Positions 7,199 through 14,115 of a stretch of DNA of 35,234 nt are shown piece by piece. The notes beneath the pieces are model-generated. The model ran no database searches and was not told the origin of the DNA. It was given only the letters and a program-made list of their open reading frames with translations. Position 1 is the first letter of the stretch, and each line of letters starts with the position of its first letter. Made by a program: the position numbers and the translations under genes. The DNA is from Planctomycetales bacterium. GTDB taxonomy: Bacteria > Planctomycetota > Planctomycetia > Pirellulales > Thermoguttaceae. Location: positions 1 through 35,234 of the forward strand of contig SKOZ01000079.1 in the NCBI GenBank assembly GCA_007119795.1. Reading direction: 5' to 3'.

Positions 7199-8215
7199 AT
7201 GATTCGCGTCGGGATCGTGGGGCTGGGATTCATGGGCAAGATGCACTTCCGCTGCTACCGGGCGCTGGAAGGCGTCGAGGTCGCCGCCATCTGCGATACG
7301 GACAAAGCCCGGTTCGCGGATACCGGTGGCACGGCCGGCAACATCGAGGGGGCCGAAGCGCCTCTCGATTTTACGGGCATCGGTCTGTACGACGATTTCG
7401 ACAGTATGGTCGCCTCGGCCGACCTCGACGCCCTCTCGGTGACGTTGCCCACCTATATGCACCGCGACTATACCGTCAGGGCACTCCAAGCCGGCCTCCA
7501 CGTGCTCTGCGAGAAGCCGATGGCGCTCACCGTGGAAGACGGCGAGGAGATGGTGGCTGCGGCCCGGCGGAGCGGCAAACGGCTGCAGATCGGTCACTGC
7601 ATCCGCTTCTGGCCCGAGTACGCCAAGACCAAGGAGATCATCGACTCCGGCCAGTATGGCGGCGTGCGTGCCGCCACGTTCCAGCGGCTCAGCCTCACCC
7701 CCACCTGGACCTGGGAGGATTGGCTGCTCGACGCCGAGAAGAGCGGGTCGGCGGCCGTGGACCTGCACGTGCACGATTCCGACTACGTGCAGTACGTCTT
7801 CGGCATGCCCGCGGCCGTATTCAGCCGTGCCGTCGGCGGCTCTACAGGCAACTGCGACCATATCGTCACCCAGTACCTCTACGGCAACGAGCGGGTGATC
7901 ACGGCCGAGGGCGGCTGGTCGATGGCGCCCTCGTTCGGGTTCGAGATGAGCTTCAACGTTCTTCTCGACAGGGCCACCATCGTCTACGACTGCACCCGCG
8001 CCCCGGCCTTCAAGGTCTGCCCCGTCGACGGCGACGCCTTCACTCCGGAAATCGCCCCGGGCGACGGCTACTCGAACGAAATCGCGCACTTCGTCAAGGC
8101 CGCGAGCGGAGCGAGCGTTCCCGAGATCATCACGCTGCCGCAGTCGGTCGATTCCCTGCGGCTGGTGCTGGCGGAGAAACGATCGGCAGCCTCGGGAGAG
8201 AAGGTCTCGCTCTAG
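7199..8215 (+). CDS. Gfo/Idh/MocA-family oxidoreductase (first copy)
   Basis: The 338-residue NAD(P)-dependent dehydrogenase belongs to the glucose-fructose oxidoreductase / inositol dehydrogenase family. The N-terminal Rossmann fold has GIVGLGFMG (residues 5-13) and the hallmark EKP motif at Glu105-Lys106-Pro107 (CEKPMAL), whose Lys is catalytic in the family. The C-terminal half is the alpha/beta substrate and oligomerisation domain, with the conserved DLHVHD segment as probable substrate contact. GGAGG lies 8 nt before the ATG. The spacing to the upstream isomerase gene is 32 nt. Likely oxidises a cyclic polyol or sugar. The substrate is not identifiable, but the neighbourhood suggests a pathway resembling inositol or unusual-sugar catabolism. 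It is related to, but clearly diverged from, the next gene. Confidence 0.92.
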   Translation: MIRVGIVGLGFMGKMHFRCYRALEGVEVAAICDTDKARFADTGGTAGNIEGAEAPLDFTGIGLYDDFDSMVASADLDALSVTLPTYMHRDYTVRALQAGLHVLCEKPMALTVEDGEEMVAAARRSGKRLQIGHCIRFWPEYAKTKEIIDSGQYGGVRAATFQRLSLTPTWTWEDWLLDAEKSGSAAVDLHVHDSDYVQYVFGMPAAVFSRAVGGSTGNCDHIVTQYLYGNERVITAEGGWSMAPSFGFEMSFNVLLDRATIVYDCTRAPAFKVCPVDGDAFTPEIAPGDGYSNEIAHFVKAASGASVPEIITLPQSVDSLRLVLAEKRSAASGEKVSL

Positions 8216-8255
8216 GAGCCGTCCCCTCTCCGTTTTTCTCGACGCGAGGAGTCCC

Positions 8256-9281
8256 ATGGCGAAAAGATCGCACGGCAAGAGAGAGACAGTCCGTTGGGGG
8301 GTGATCGGCCTGGGATGGTTCGGGGAGATCCACGCCGATACGCTGGCCGGCATGACGGGGATCGAGCTGGCGGCCTTTGCCACCCGGCGGCCGGAACGGC
8401 TCGAGGAACTGGCAGACAGGTACGGCGTCGCCGGCCGCTACACCGACTACCGAGACCTGCTCTCCGACCCGGTGGTGGACGCGGTGAGCATCACCACCCA
8501 CGTCCACGACCACCGCGATATTGCCGTCGACGCCCTGCGCGCCGGCAAGCACGTGTTTCTGGAAAAGCCGATGGCGCCTACCGTGGAGGACTGCGAGCGG
8601 ATCATCGCGGCGGCCCGGGAGAGCGCCGGCCTCTTCATGGTGGGGCACATCTGCCGCTTCGATCCCCGGGTAGCATTGGCCAAGCAGGCGATCGATGAAG
8701 GCCGGCTGGGCCGGATTATTTCGATGCACGCCCGCCGCAACCTCTCCAAGGCGATCGGCGAGGCCAACCTCGACAAGATCTCCGCCCTGATGGGCGACGC
8801 CATCCACGACGCCGACCTGATGCTCTGGTTCACCGGGGCGGCACCCGTGAGCGTCTATGCCCAGGAGGTCCATCCCGGAAAGTGCAAGTACCCGGATGCC
8901 GCCTGGGCGATGATGCGGCTGGATAACGATGCCGTGGGCGTGGTCGAGTCGGTCTGGCACCTGCCCAACACCACCCCCTACGCGATCGATGCCCGCATGG
9001 AAATCATCGGCACCGAGGGCGCCCTCTACGTCAACTGCGGCGAGGCGGGGCTGGAGATCCACACCGCGGACGGGCTGTCCGCGCCCGACACGATGTACTG
9101 GCCCAAGGTGTTCGGGGAGCGTTTCGGCATCCTCCGCGCCGAGCTGCGGTACTTCGCCGACTGCATCGTCCGAGGTGCCGCCCCCGATCGCATCAGGCCC
9201 GAGCAGTCGCGGGACGTGGTGGGCCTCATCGTGGCGGCCGCCGAGTCGTCGCGGAGCGGCCGGGTCGTGCAGCTCCGCTGA
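8256..9281 (+). CDS. Gfo/Idh/MocA-family oxidoreductase (second copy)
   Basis: The 341-residue protein has the family architecture: GVIGLGWFG near residue 10, the EKP motif at Glu103-Lys104-Pro105 (LEKPMAP) and a DAIHDADLMLW segment in the C-terminal substrate domain. The short basic N-terminus (KRSHGKRE) precedes the Rossmann fold; GAGGAG lies about 7 nt before the ATG. The gap to the first Gfo/Idh/MocA gene is 40 nt. The two proteins share the fold but differ through the substrate domain, so they probably act on successive intermediates of one pathway. This is the last gene of the operon; no clear stem-loop/U-run terminator follows. Confidence 0.92.
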   Translation: MAKRSHGKRETVRWGVIGLGWFGEIHADTLAGMTGIELAAFATRRPERLEELADRYGVAGRYTDYRDLLSDPVVDAVSITTHVHDHRDIAVDALRAGKHVFLEKPMAPTVEDCERIIAAARESAGLFMVGHICRFDPRVALAKQAIDEGRLGRIISMHARRNLSKAIGEANLDKISALMGDAIHDADLMLWFTGAAPVSVYAQEVHPGKCKYPDAAWAMMRLDNDAVGVVESVWHLPNTTPYAIDARMEIIGTEGALYVNCGEAGLEIHTADGLSAPDTMYWPKVFGERFGILRAELRYFADCIVRGAAPDRIRPEQSRDVVGLIVAAAESSRSGRVVQLR

Positions 9282-9376
9282 CGGCGCCGCCCGCCTCGCC
9301 CCCAGGCGCGGCAGCCCGGCGGCAGTGCGGCCGCTGCGGCGCAGGGGAGGATGCCGAGTTCTGCCGCGAGCCGGGC

Positions 9377-10021
9377 TCACCGCACCATGCGCAGCCATCC
9401 GAAGGCCGCCGGGACGTGAAAATCGGGCTCCTCGGTGCGCGGATCGACCCAACTGATCCAGCTCTCGCGCCAATGCGGCCTGGTCGTATGGCGAAACGCG
9501 GTTCGGAAGAGGCCGAACTTGATCGCTTGGCGGGAGTGGGGCAGGGGGAAGCCGAGCGACTCGAGCGACGCCAGGGGAATCAGGCCCTTGACGGCGTAGC
9601 CGCTGCCCCAGGGGCTGCCGACGGCCTCCAGCCCCGCCAGGCTCCAGGAGAAATCGAACTTGCGGTAGTACGACGCGCGGTAGTCGAGGATACGGCCCAG
9701 CGGATCGATCTCCAGGCAGTAGTAGCGGGTCAGCTCCTCATCGAGAGCGAAGAAGAGCTCGACGCGGTCCTCCTGCATGACGTCCTCCTTGCTCCGATAA
9801 TCCTCGACCAGAACGACGTCGTCGTCCTCCACGTGAAACGCGAAGTAGAGCGCCCTCTCATCGAAGACGGCGCGAAACTCCGTCCGTGGCAGAGGGCGCT
9901 CTTCCCAGGGGAAGGTGAACCGCTCTTCGAGGTTCGCCTCCTCCCACGCGGGTTCGTCGGGAACGCCCTCGAGGAGGATCCGGGCATCGGGTACGTAGCG
10001 GGCCTCGTAGGTCTTGGTCAT
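9377..10021 (-). CDS. Carbohydrate-binding family 9-like domain protein
   Basis: The 214-residue protein consists of essentially one CBM9-like beta-sandwich domain. It opens with the pattern seen in such domains: a strand, then a Gly-x-x-x-Glu-Pro-Ala-Trp core (LEGVPDEPAWEEA), TEFRAVFDERALYFAFHVED, a DRVELFF strand and YYCLEIDPLGRILDYRASY. The Trp and Tyr residues in these strands are the usual sugar-stacking positions. It has neither a signal peptide nor a fused catalytic domain, which is odd for a glycan-binding protein; similar stand-alone copies are sometimes annotated as endoxylanase fragments. The ATG is at 10021; the upstream Shine-Dalgarno GGAGAGG is good. It is convergent with the sugar operon and divergent from the UDP-glucose dehydrogenase gene. 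Its role is unclear. Confidence 0.75.
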   Translation of the reverse strand: MTKTYEARYVPDARILLEGVPDEPAWEEANLEERFTFPWEERPLPRTEFRAVFDERALYFAFHVEDDDVVLVEDYRSKEDVMQEDRVELFFALDEELTRYYCLEIDPLGRILDYRASYYRKFDFSWSLAGLEAVGSPWGSGYAVKGLIPLASLESLGFPLPHSRQAIKFGLFRTAFRHTTRPHWRESWISWVDPRTEEPDFHVPAAFGWLRMVR

Positions 10022-10580
10022 GGGCGCCTCTCCTCGCCGCGAGCGCTCCGAGCCGGATCGGGTTCCGAGGCGGTGGCACGGCTGTGGCCGCGCCCGCAGC
10101 GTCCGTGCCGATGAACCCGGCCAACTGGGCAGCCTTCTCGAAGGGGTGTTCGATCTCTGACGGCTGAGAGGGAGATGATACCGCGCCGCGCGGCTGGGGC
10201 GTCAAGACCCCTATTGCCGATTCAATGGGAAGGCCCCGTTCGGGGCGGTCGGACGGTGCGGTGGGCCGTGTCCGGGGACGGCAAGCAACAAGGCCGGCGC
10301 GCAGGTGCCGCTTCCCCGGGGCGAAGCCGGGGGGGCATCCTTCGTGATGGGATACTCCCGGGATGGCCGGCTCCGAGCGGGGAAGCGTGGCCACAGGCAT
10401 GCCCGGTGGAAACCCCCCTCGGGAGGCACCACGCGCCGCCTTTCGTCGGCTACACTTGTCAAGACGATTCTCCCCTGCCGGCTGGGCAACCGCTCGGCAC
10501 GCCAACGCGGCCGGCTTCCGGATCGCCCTGCTTGCTGGGGCGGCGCGGGGGAAAGACGGATCCGACGGAGCCTCAGTCCC
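10022..10580. other. Divergent intergenic region (CBM9 gene / UDP-glucose dehydrogenase)
   Basis: This 559-bp stretch contains no supportable gene. A minus-strand promoter candidate is at 10175-10205. Several short G/C-rich hairpins are present, for example around 10311-10334, but no known riboswitch consensus was recognised. Confidence 0.5.
10175..10205 (-). promoter_or_regulatory. Putative promoter of the CBM9-like gene
   Basis: On the minus strand TTGACG (10205-10200, 5 of 6) is followed by TATCAT (10180-10175, 5 of 6). The 19-bp spacer is longer than optimal. It would give a leader of about 145 nt to the ATG at 10021. Confidence 0.35.
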
Positions 10581-12062
10581 GTGAAGAACATCCTCTGCAT
10601 CGGTGCCGGCTACGTCGGCGGCCCGACCATGGCCATGATCGCGGCCCAGTGCCCCGACCGCCGCGTGGTGGTCGTCGATATCGATCCGGAGCGGATCGCC
10701 GCCTGGCAGTCGTCCCGCCTGCCTATCTACGAGCCCGGACTCGACGCGCTCGTCTTCCGGACACGCGGCCACAACCTCTTTTTCTCCACCGACATCGCCA
10801 AGGGCATCGCCGAGGCCGATCTGATCTTCGTGAGCGTGAATACCCCCACGAAGACCTTCGGGGAAGGCGCCGGCCACGCCGCCGACCTCCAGTACTGGGA
10901 GAAGACGGCCCGCCAGATTCGTGAACACGCCCGCACCGACAAGATCGTCGTCGAGAAGAGCACCCTCCCCGTGCGGACGGCCGAGGCGATGAAGCGGATC
11001 CTCGCCGGCGCCCCCGGCGGCGTCCGCTTCGAGGTCCTCTCCAACCCCGAATTCCTCGCCGAGGGAACCGCCATCGAAGATCTCGCCCACCCCGACCGCG
11101 TCCTCATCGGCGGCGAGCCCACGCCCAGCGGACAGGCGGCCGTCGAGGTCCTCGCCGAGCTCTACGCCGCCTGGGTCCCGCGGGAGCGGATCCTGACGAC
11201 GAACGTCTGGTCGGCCGAGCTTTCCAAGCTGGCTGCCAACGCCTTCCTCGCCCAGCGGATCAGCTCGATCAACAGTATCTCCGCGCTCTGCGAAGCGACC
11301 GAGGCCGACGTGGACGAGGTCGCCCGGGCCGTGGGCATGGACTCGCGGATCGGGCCGAAGTTCCTCCGTGCGGGCGTGGGCTTCGGCGGCTCCTGCTTCA
11401 AGAAGGATATCCTCAACCTCGCCTACCTCTGCGAGCACTACGGCCTCGGCGAGGTCGCCGCCTACTGGCGGAGCGTCGTGGAGATCAACAACTACCAGAC
11501 CGACCGCTTCGTCACCCGCATGCTACGGAGCATGTTCAACACGGTGGCGGGCAAGCGGATCGCCCTCTTCGGCTTCGCCTTCAAGGCGGATACGGGCGAT
11601 ACCCGCGAGAGCCCGGCGATCCGCGTCTGCCGGCGGCTGGCCGAGGAGCGGGCCGAGGTGGTCGTCACCGACCCGCAGGCCCTGGACAACGCCCGCACCG
11701 ACCTTGCCGACCTGGGAACGGCGGTCGCCTTCGAGCCCGACCCCTACGCCGCCGCCCGCGGGGCCCACGCCCTGGCCGTGCTCACCGACTGGCGCGAATA
11801 CGCCGGTCTGGACTACGGCCGCATCCACGCCGCCATGATCCCGCCGGCGGTCCTCTTCGACGGCCGCAACTGCCTGGACCACGCCGCCCTCCATGCCCTG
11901 GGATTCGACGTCTACCCGATCGGCAAGGTCCCCCTGGTCCACCAGCCGGGCACGGCGGCCGCTCCGTCTCAAGGAGATCGGCTACGCAGTTCCCCGGCTG
12001 GGCATCCCCCGGGAGAGTATCTCCGAGGCTTAGGCCGCGACGCGGCGAGCGATCCAACCTGA
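10581..12062 (+). CDS. ugd: UDP-glucose 6-dehydrogenase
   Basis: The 493-residue enzyme oxidises UDP-glucose twice with NAD to UDP-glucuronate, a precursor for extracellular polysaccharides and pentose nucleotides. Visible features are the N-terminal Rossmann motif GAGYVGG (residues 8-14), SVNTPTKTFGEGAG, EKSTLPV, LSNPEFLAEGTA, the catalytic Lys216 in ELSKLAANAF, and GFGGSCFKKD with nucleophile Cys272 and Asp276. These blocks, including FGFAFKADTGDTRESPA, resemble the animal/plant-like branch rather than E. coli Ugd. The GTG at 10581 is chosen because it opens directly into the Rossmann strand. After VYPIGKVPLVH, where homologues usually end, about 40 low-complexity residues follow; these may be a dispensable tail or a shifted frame. 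It is not obviously in an operon. Confidence 0.93.
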   Translation: MKNILCIGAGYVGGPTMAMIAAQCPDRRVVVVDIDPERIAAWQSSRLPIYEPGLDALVFRTRGHNLFFSTDIAKGIAEADLIFVSVNTPTKTFGEGAGHAADLQYWEKTARQIREHARTDKIVVEKSTLPVRTAEAMKRILAGAPGGVRFEVLSNPEFLAEGTAIEDLAHPDRVLIGGEPTPSGQAAVEVLAELYAAWVPRERILTTNVWSAELSKLAANAFLAQRISSINSISALCEATEADVDEVARAVGMDSRIGPKFLRAGVGFGGSCFKKDILNLAYLCEHYGLGEVAAYWRSVVEINNYQTDRFVTRMLRSMFNTVAGKRIALFGFAFKADTGDTRESPAIRVCRRLAEERAEVVVTDPQALDNARTDLADLGTAVAFEPDPYAAARGAHALAVLTDWREYAGLDYGRIHAAMIPPAVLFDGRNCLDHAALHALGFDVYPIGKVPLVHQPGTAAAPSQGDRLRSSPAGHPPGEYLRGLGRDAASDPT

Positions 12063-12140
12063 AGGGGGAGCGGGAAGGGGGCGGAGCTTGGTGGTACGGC
12101 CACGAGCGGCATCCTGCGGCGCGCTCTCGTCCGGGCCGGG

Positions 12141-12413
12141 TCAGCCGGCCTGCCCCGAGCCGCCGCGGCGCTCGGCCAGCAGCCAGTCGAGCGCGTTGGA
12201 CCAGAAGCGCTGGTACTGCTCCCAGTAGATGAAGTTGCAGACCCAGTGCGGGGCCGGGTGGGAGGTGTAGGCCAGAACGCGGCCCGCGCCGAACCGCCCC
12301 GTCACCAGCATGGAGACGTTTTCGCCGGTCCTGGTGGCGAGGGCCGCGCAGCCCTCGCGCGGCCTGACGACTTTACCGGTCACTTCGCGAGGAGGGTTCA
12401 GCGGGCCTGCCAT
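12141..12413 (-). pseudogene. Truncated DUF1355 / glutamine-amidotransferase-like remnant
   Basis: The 90-codon frame resembles only the C-terminal third of a class I glutamine-amidotransferase-like family (DUF1355 type): FGAGRVLAYTSHPAPHW followed by W..Y.RFW...LDWLL. The N-terminal nucleophile part expected in the roughly 250-residue family is absent; the sequence immediately upstream is the end of the lipoprotein gene, whose stop lies inside this frame (16-bp overlap, 12398-12413). It is therefore most likely a broken remnant, although a small expressed protein cannot be excluded. The family assignment comes from motif memory and is moderately certain. Confidence 0.5.
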
Positions 12414-13273
12414 CCCCCGCGGGAGGCAGTCCTAGCTGGAACGCGAGAGGCAGGCCCGTCGTCCGCCGGGACGTCTTCGGCCTGGGAGCCGGCCGGGACC
12501 ACGACCCGGTCGGTCTGGGAGATGATCCGGGGCGGCGGTATCACCGGTCGGCCGTTCGCGGTGGGACCTTCGTAGATGACTTCGCCCTCGCGGACCGTTC
12601 GGTTTGCCAGCGTGGGCGCAGGCTCGGCAGGCGTGGGAGTTGCGGCCGAGGGCCGGGAGGCCTGCTGCGGACGGGGCGCCGGCCGGATGGGGGCGGGCGG
12701 CCCGGCCGAGACCACGCTCCCGGCGCGGCCCGCGGCCGATTGGGCGTCTTGAGGTGGCCGAGGCCGCGAGGAAGCGGACTGCGCAAGACGCGGTGGACCG
12801 ACTGCCCCGTTGCGGGGCCTTGCCTGGGCTATGCAGGAGGCACAGTAACCCTCCTCGTAGACCGCCGGCAGCCCGCAGTCATAGCCCCCACAGACCGGTC
12901 CGGTGAAGTTGGCCATCCGGTCGCAGGGATCGCAGCAGGCAGCCGGATCGCTGTAGGCCTCGCCCCAGTAGCGTCCCGCGCAGCTGGGGCCGTGGAACGT
13001 TGCTGGATTCAGCAGCGCGCGGACTGCCGAGATGATCCCGGGCCGATAGGCACCGCCAGCGACACCACCCGCAACACCGCAGGGATCGCCGCAGACTACT
13101 GGCGGGCACGGCGGGCCACAATCGACCATCCCCAAGGGGCCGGCTCCCAGCACACCGTGGGCCGGCATGCCGCAAGGGTCCTCACACGGGAAGAGGACTG
13201 CCGAGAAGATTCGGCAGCCCGAGCCGCTGAGCATGAGGATGGCCAGTAGTCCGCTGCCGAGGAGACGTTTCAT
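12398..13273 (-). CDS. Cys- and Pro-rich lipoprotein of unknown function
   Basis: The predicted protein has 291 residues from the ATG at 13273, chosen because a signal sequence starts there: Lys-Arg, a hydrophobic core and Gly-Ser-Gly-Cys20. This is a lipobox-like end, although the residue at -3 is Gly rather than Leu. The mature N-terminal half is rich in Cys, Gly and Pro with repeated CGDPC, CDPC and PPCPP pairs. The C-terminal half is Pro/Ala/Ser/Arg-rich, probably disordered, and ends in a short conserved-looking block (REGEVIYEGP, then PPRIISQTDRVVVPAG). Similar Cys/Pro-rich surface proteins are common in planctomycetes; function is unknown. A longer upstream extension is possible but would hide the signal peptide. 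No partner gene is evident apart from the overlapping remnant. Confidence 0.7.
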   Translation of the reverse strand: MKRLLGSGLLAILMLSGSGCRIFSAVLFPCEDPCGMPAHGVLGAGPLGMVDCGPPCPPVVCGDPCGVAGGVAGGAYRPGIISAVRALLNPATFHGPSCAGRYWGEAYSDPAACCDPCDRMANFTGPVCGGYDCGLPAVYEEGYCASCIAQARPRNGAVGPPRLAQSASSRPRPPQDAQSAAGRAGSVVSAGPPAPIRPAPRPQQASRPSAATPTPAEPAPTLANRTVREGEVIYEGPTANGRPVIPPPRIISQTDRVVVPAGSQAEDVPADDGPASRVPARTASRGGWQAR

Positions 13274-13526
13274 GGGTGGTATCCCCATCTTCTCGCTCGC
13301 AGCGAAATTGCCGCGAGCTGACCCTAGTTGTCCGGGAAGACATCGGGCGCCGTCGGCGGCTCCCCCGCCCCCAAGGAAGGTCCAGGGGCGGAAGCTCGGT
13401 TCGTGGCACGGGTCATTCCGGATCGCTGCCGAACATCCGGCGTTGCCGCGTTCTACCCCCATATGAGGAGGCATTGCGCTCACAAGCCGTCAGCACCCCT
13501 GCCATATTGGCGGCACTGTGCCAGGG

Positions 13527-13547
13527 TATCGGCCGGAAGGGCCGATA
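13527..13547. promoter_or_regulatory. Hairpin / dyad element upstream of the megasynthase
   Basis: TATCGGCC (13527-13534) and GGCCGATA (13540-13547) form a perfect 8-bp dyad around the 5-nt centre GGAAG. No U-run follows on either strand, so it is more likely a DNA-binding site or RNA structure than a terminator. Confidence 0.45.
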
Positions 13548-13560
13548 GAGTCGAGAAAAT

Positions 13561-13608
13561 CGACAACTTCGTTAGAGCTTTCCGCTTCGTTAGAGCTTTC
13601 CGTTGTCG
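13561..13608. repeat. 18-bp perfect tandem duplication flanked by inverted repeat
   Basis: CTTCGTTAGAGCTTTCCG occurs twice without a gap (13567-13584 and 13585-13602). CGACAAC (13561-13567) and GTTGTCG (13602-13608) flank the pair as an inverted repeat. Such paired sites often mark cooperative regulator binding; the function here is inferred only. Confidence 0.7.
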
Positions 13609-14058
13609 CTGCGGTCCGTGATTCTTTCTATGTCTCCCAGATTGCTATTCAACTTCACCCTACAAGGTGGAGCATAACACCCCTGATGGAGCTAGTTTTT
13701 TTGGAAGCCGGAGTAACGATAAGCTTGTTGAACGCAAACAATTGCCAGTTTCTGCAAGTGGCTTTCATGGAACCGAGTAGATTCCTTTCTTTCCAAGGAC
13801 ATCTCGCCCGTCTGCGCTCGTCATCGAACCGTTGGAGTACTGCTGCCGCAAAGGTAAGTTGCACCGCCATTACCCTCGGCAAAATACGTAGATTCGCCAT
13901 TTTGGCTATGCTCCCCATTGAGGGTGGACCACCTTGGAATTGCTATCTCGGCGGGTATAGTATCCGATCAGCGAGCGAGTGGACGGTTCAGGCAAGATAG
14001 GTTTCCCGCCAGCGGAGGGGGATCACGACGTTACCGGGACAGGTCCGCCTGGGCGAGA

Positions 14059-14075
14059 CCCTGCGGTCCGCAGGG
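14059..14075. promoter_or_regulatory. 17-bp palindrome just upstream of the megasynthase start
   Basis: CCCTGCGG-T-CCGCAGGG is a perfect palindrome with a single central base. A further GGCGA/TCGCC pair (14052-14056 and 14079-14083) extends the dyad across small internal gaps. It ends 40 bp before the ATG. The near-zero loop favours a protein-binding operator over an RNA hairpin. Confidence 0.5.
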
Positions 14076-14115
14076 GTGTCGCCTTGCGCGTGGTCCGCAA
14101 CCTCAGGGTTCATTC

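Larger units (their letters stand above)
13274..14115. other. Regulatory leader region of the megasynthase gene
   Basis: About 840 bp between the divergent lipoprotein and megasynthase genes has no supportable gene. The segment from about 13550 to 13920 is visibly AT-richer than the rest of the window. It contains a perfect 8-bp stem-loop (13527-13547), an 18-bp tandem duplication inside a 7-bp inverted repeat (13561-13608) and a 17-bp palindrome (14059-14075). No promoter with good -35 and -10 elements could be assigned. Confidence 0.6.

Noticed and set aside
13918..14115. Upstream extension of the megasynthase to 13918
   Set aside because: The extra 66 residues are Arg/Gly-rich without homology and would cover the palindrome; the docking helix begins at ATG 14116.
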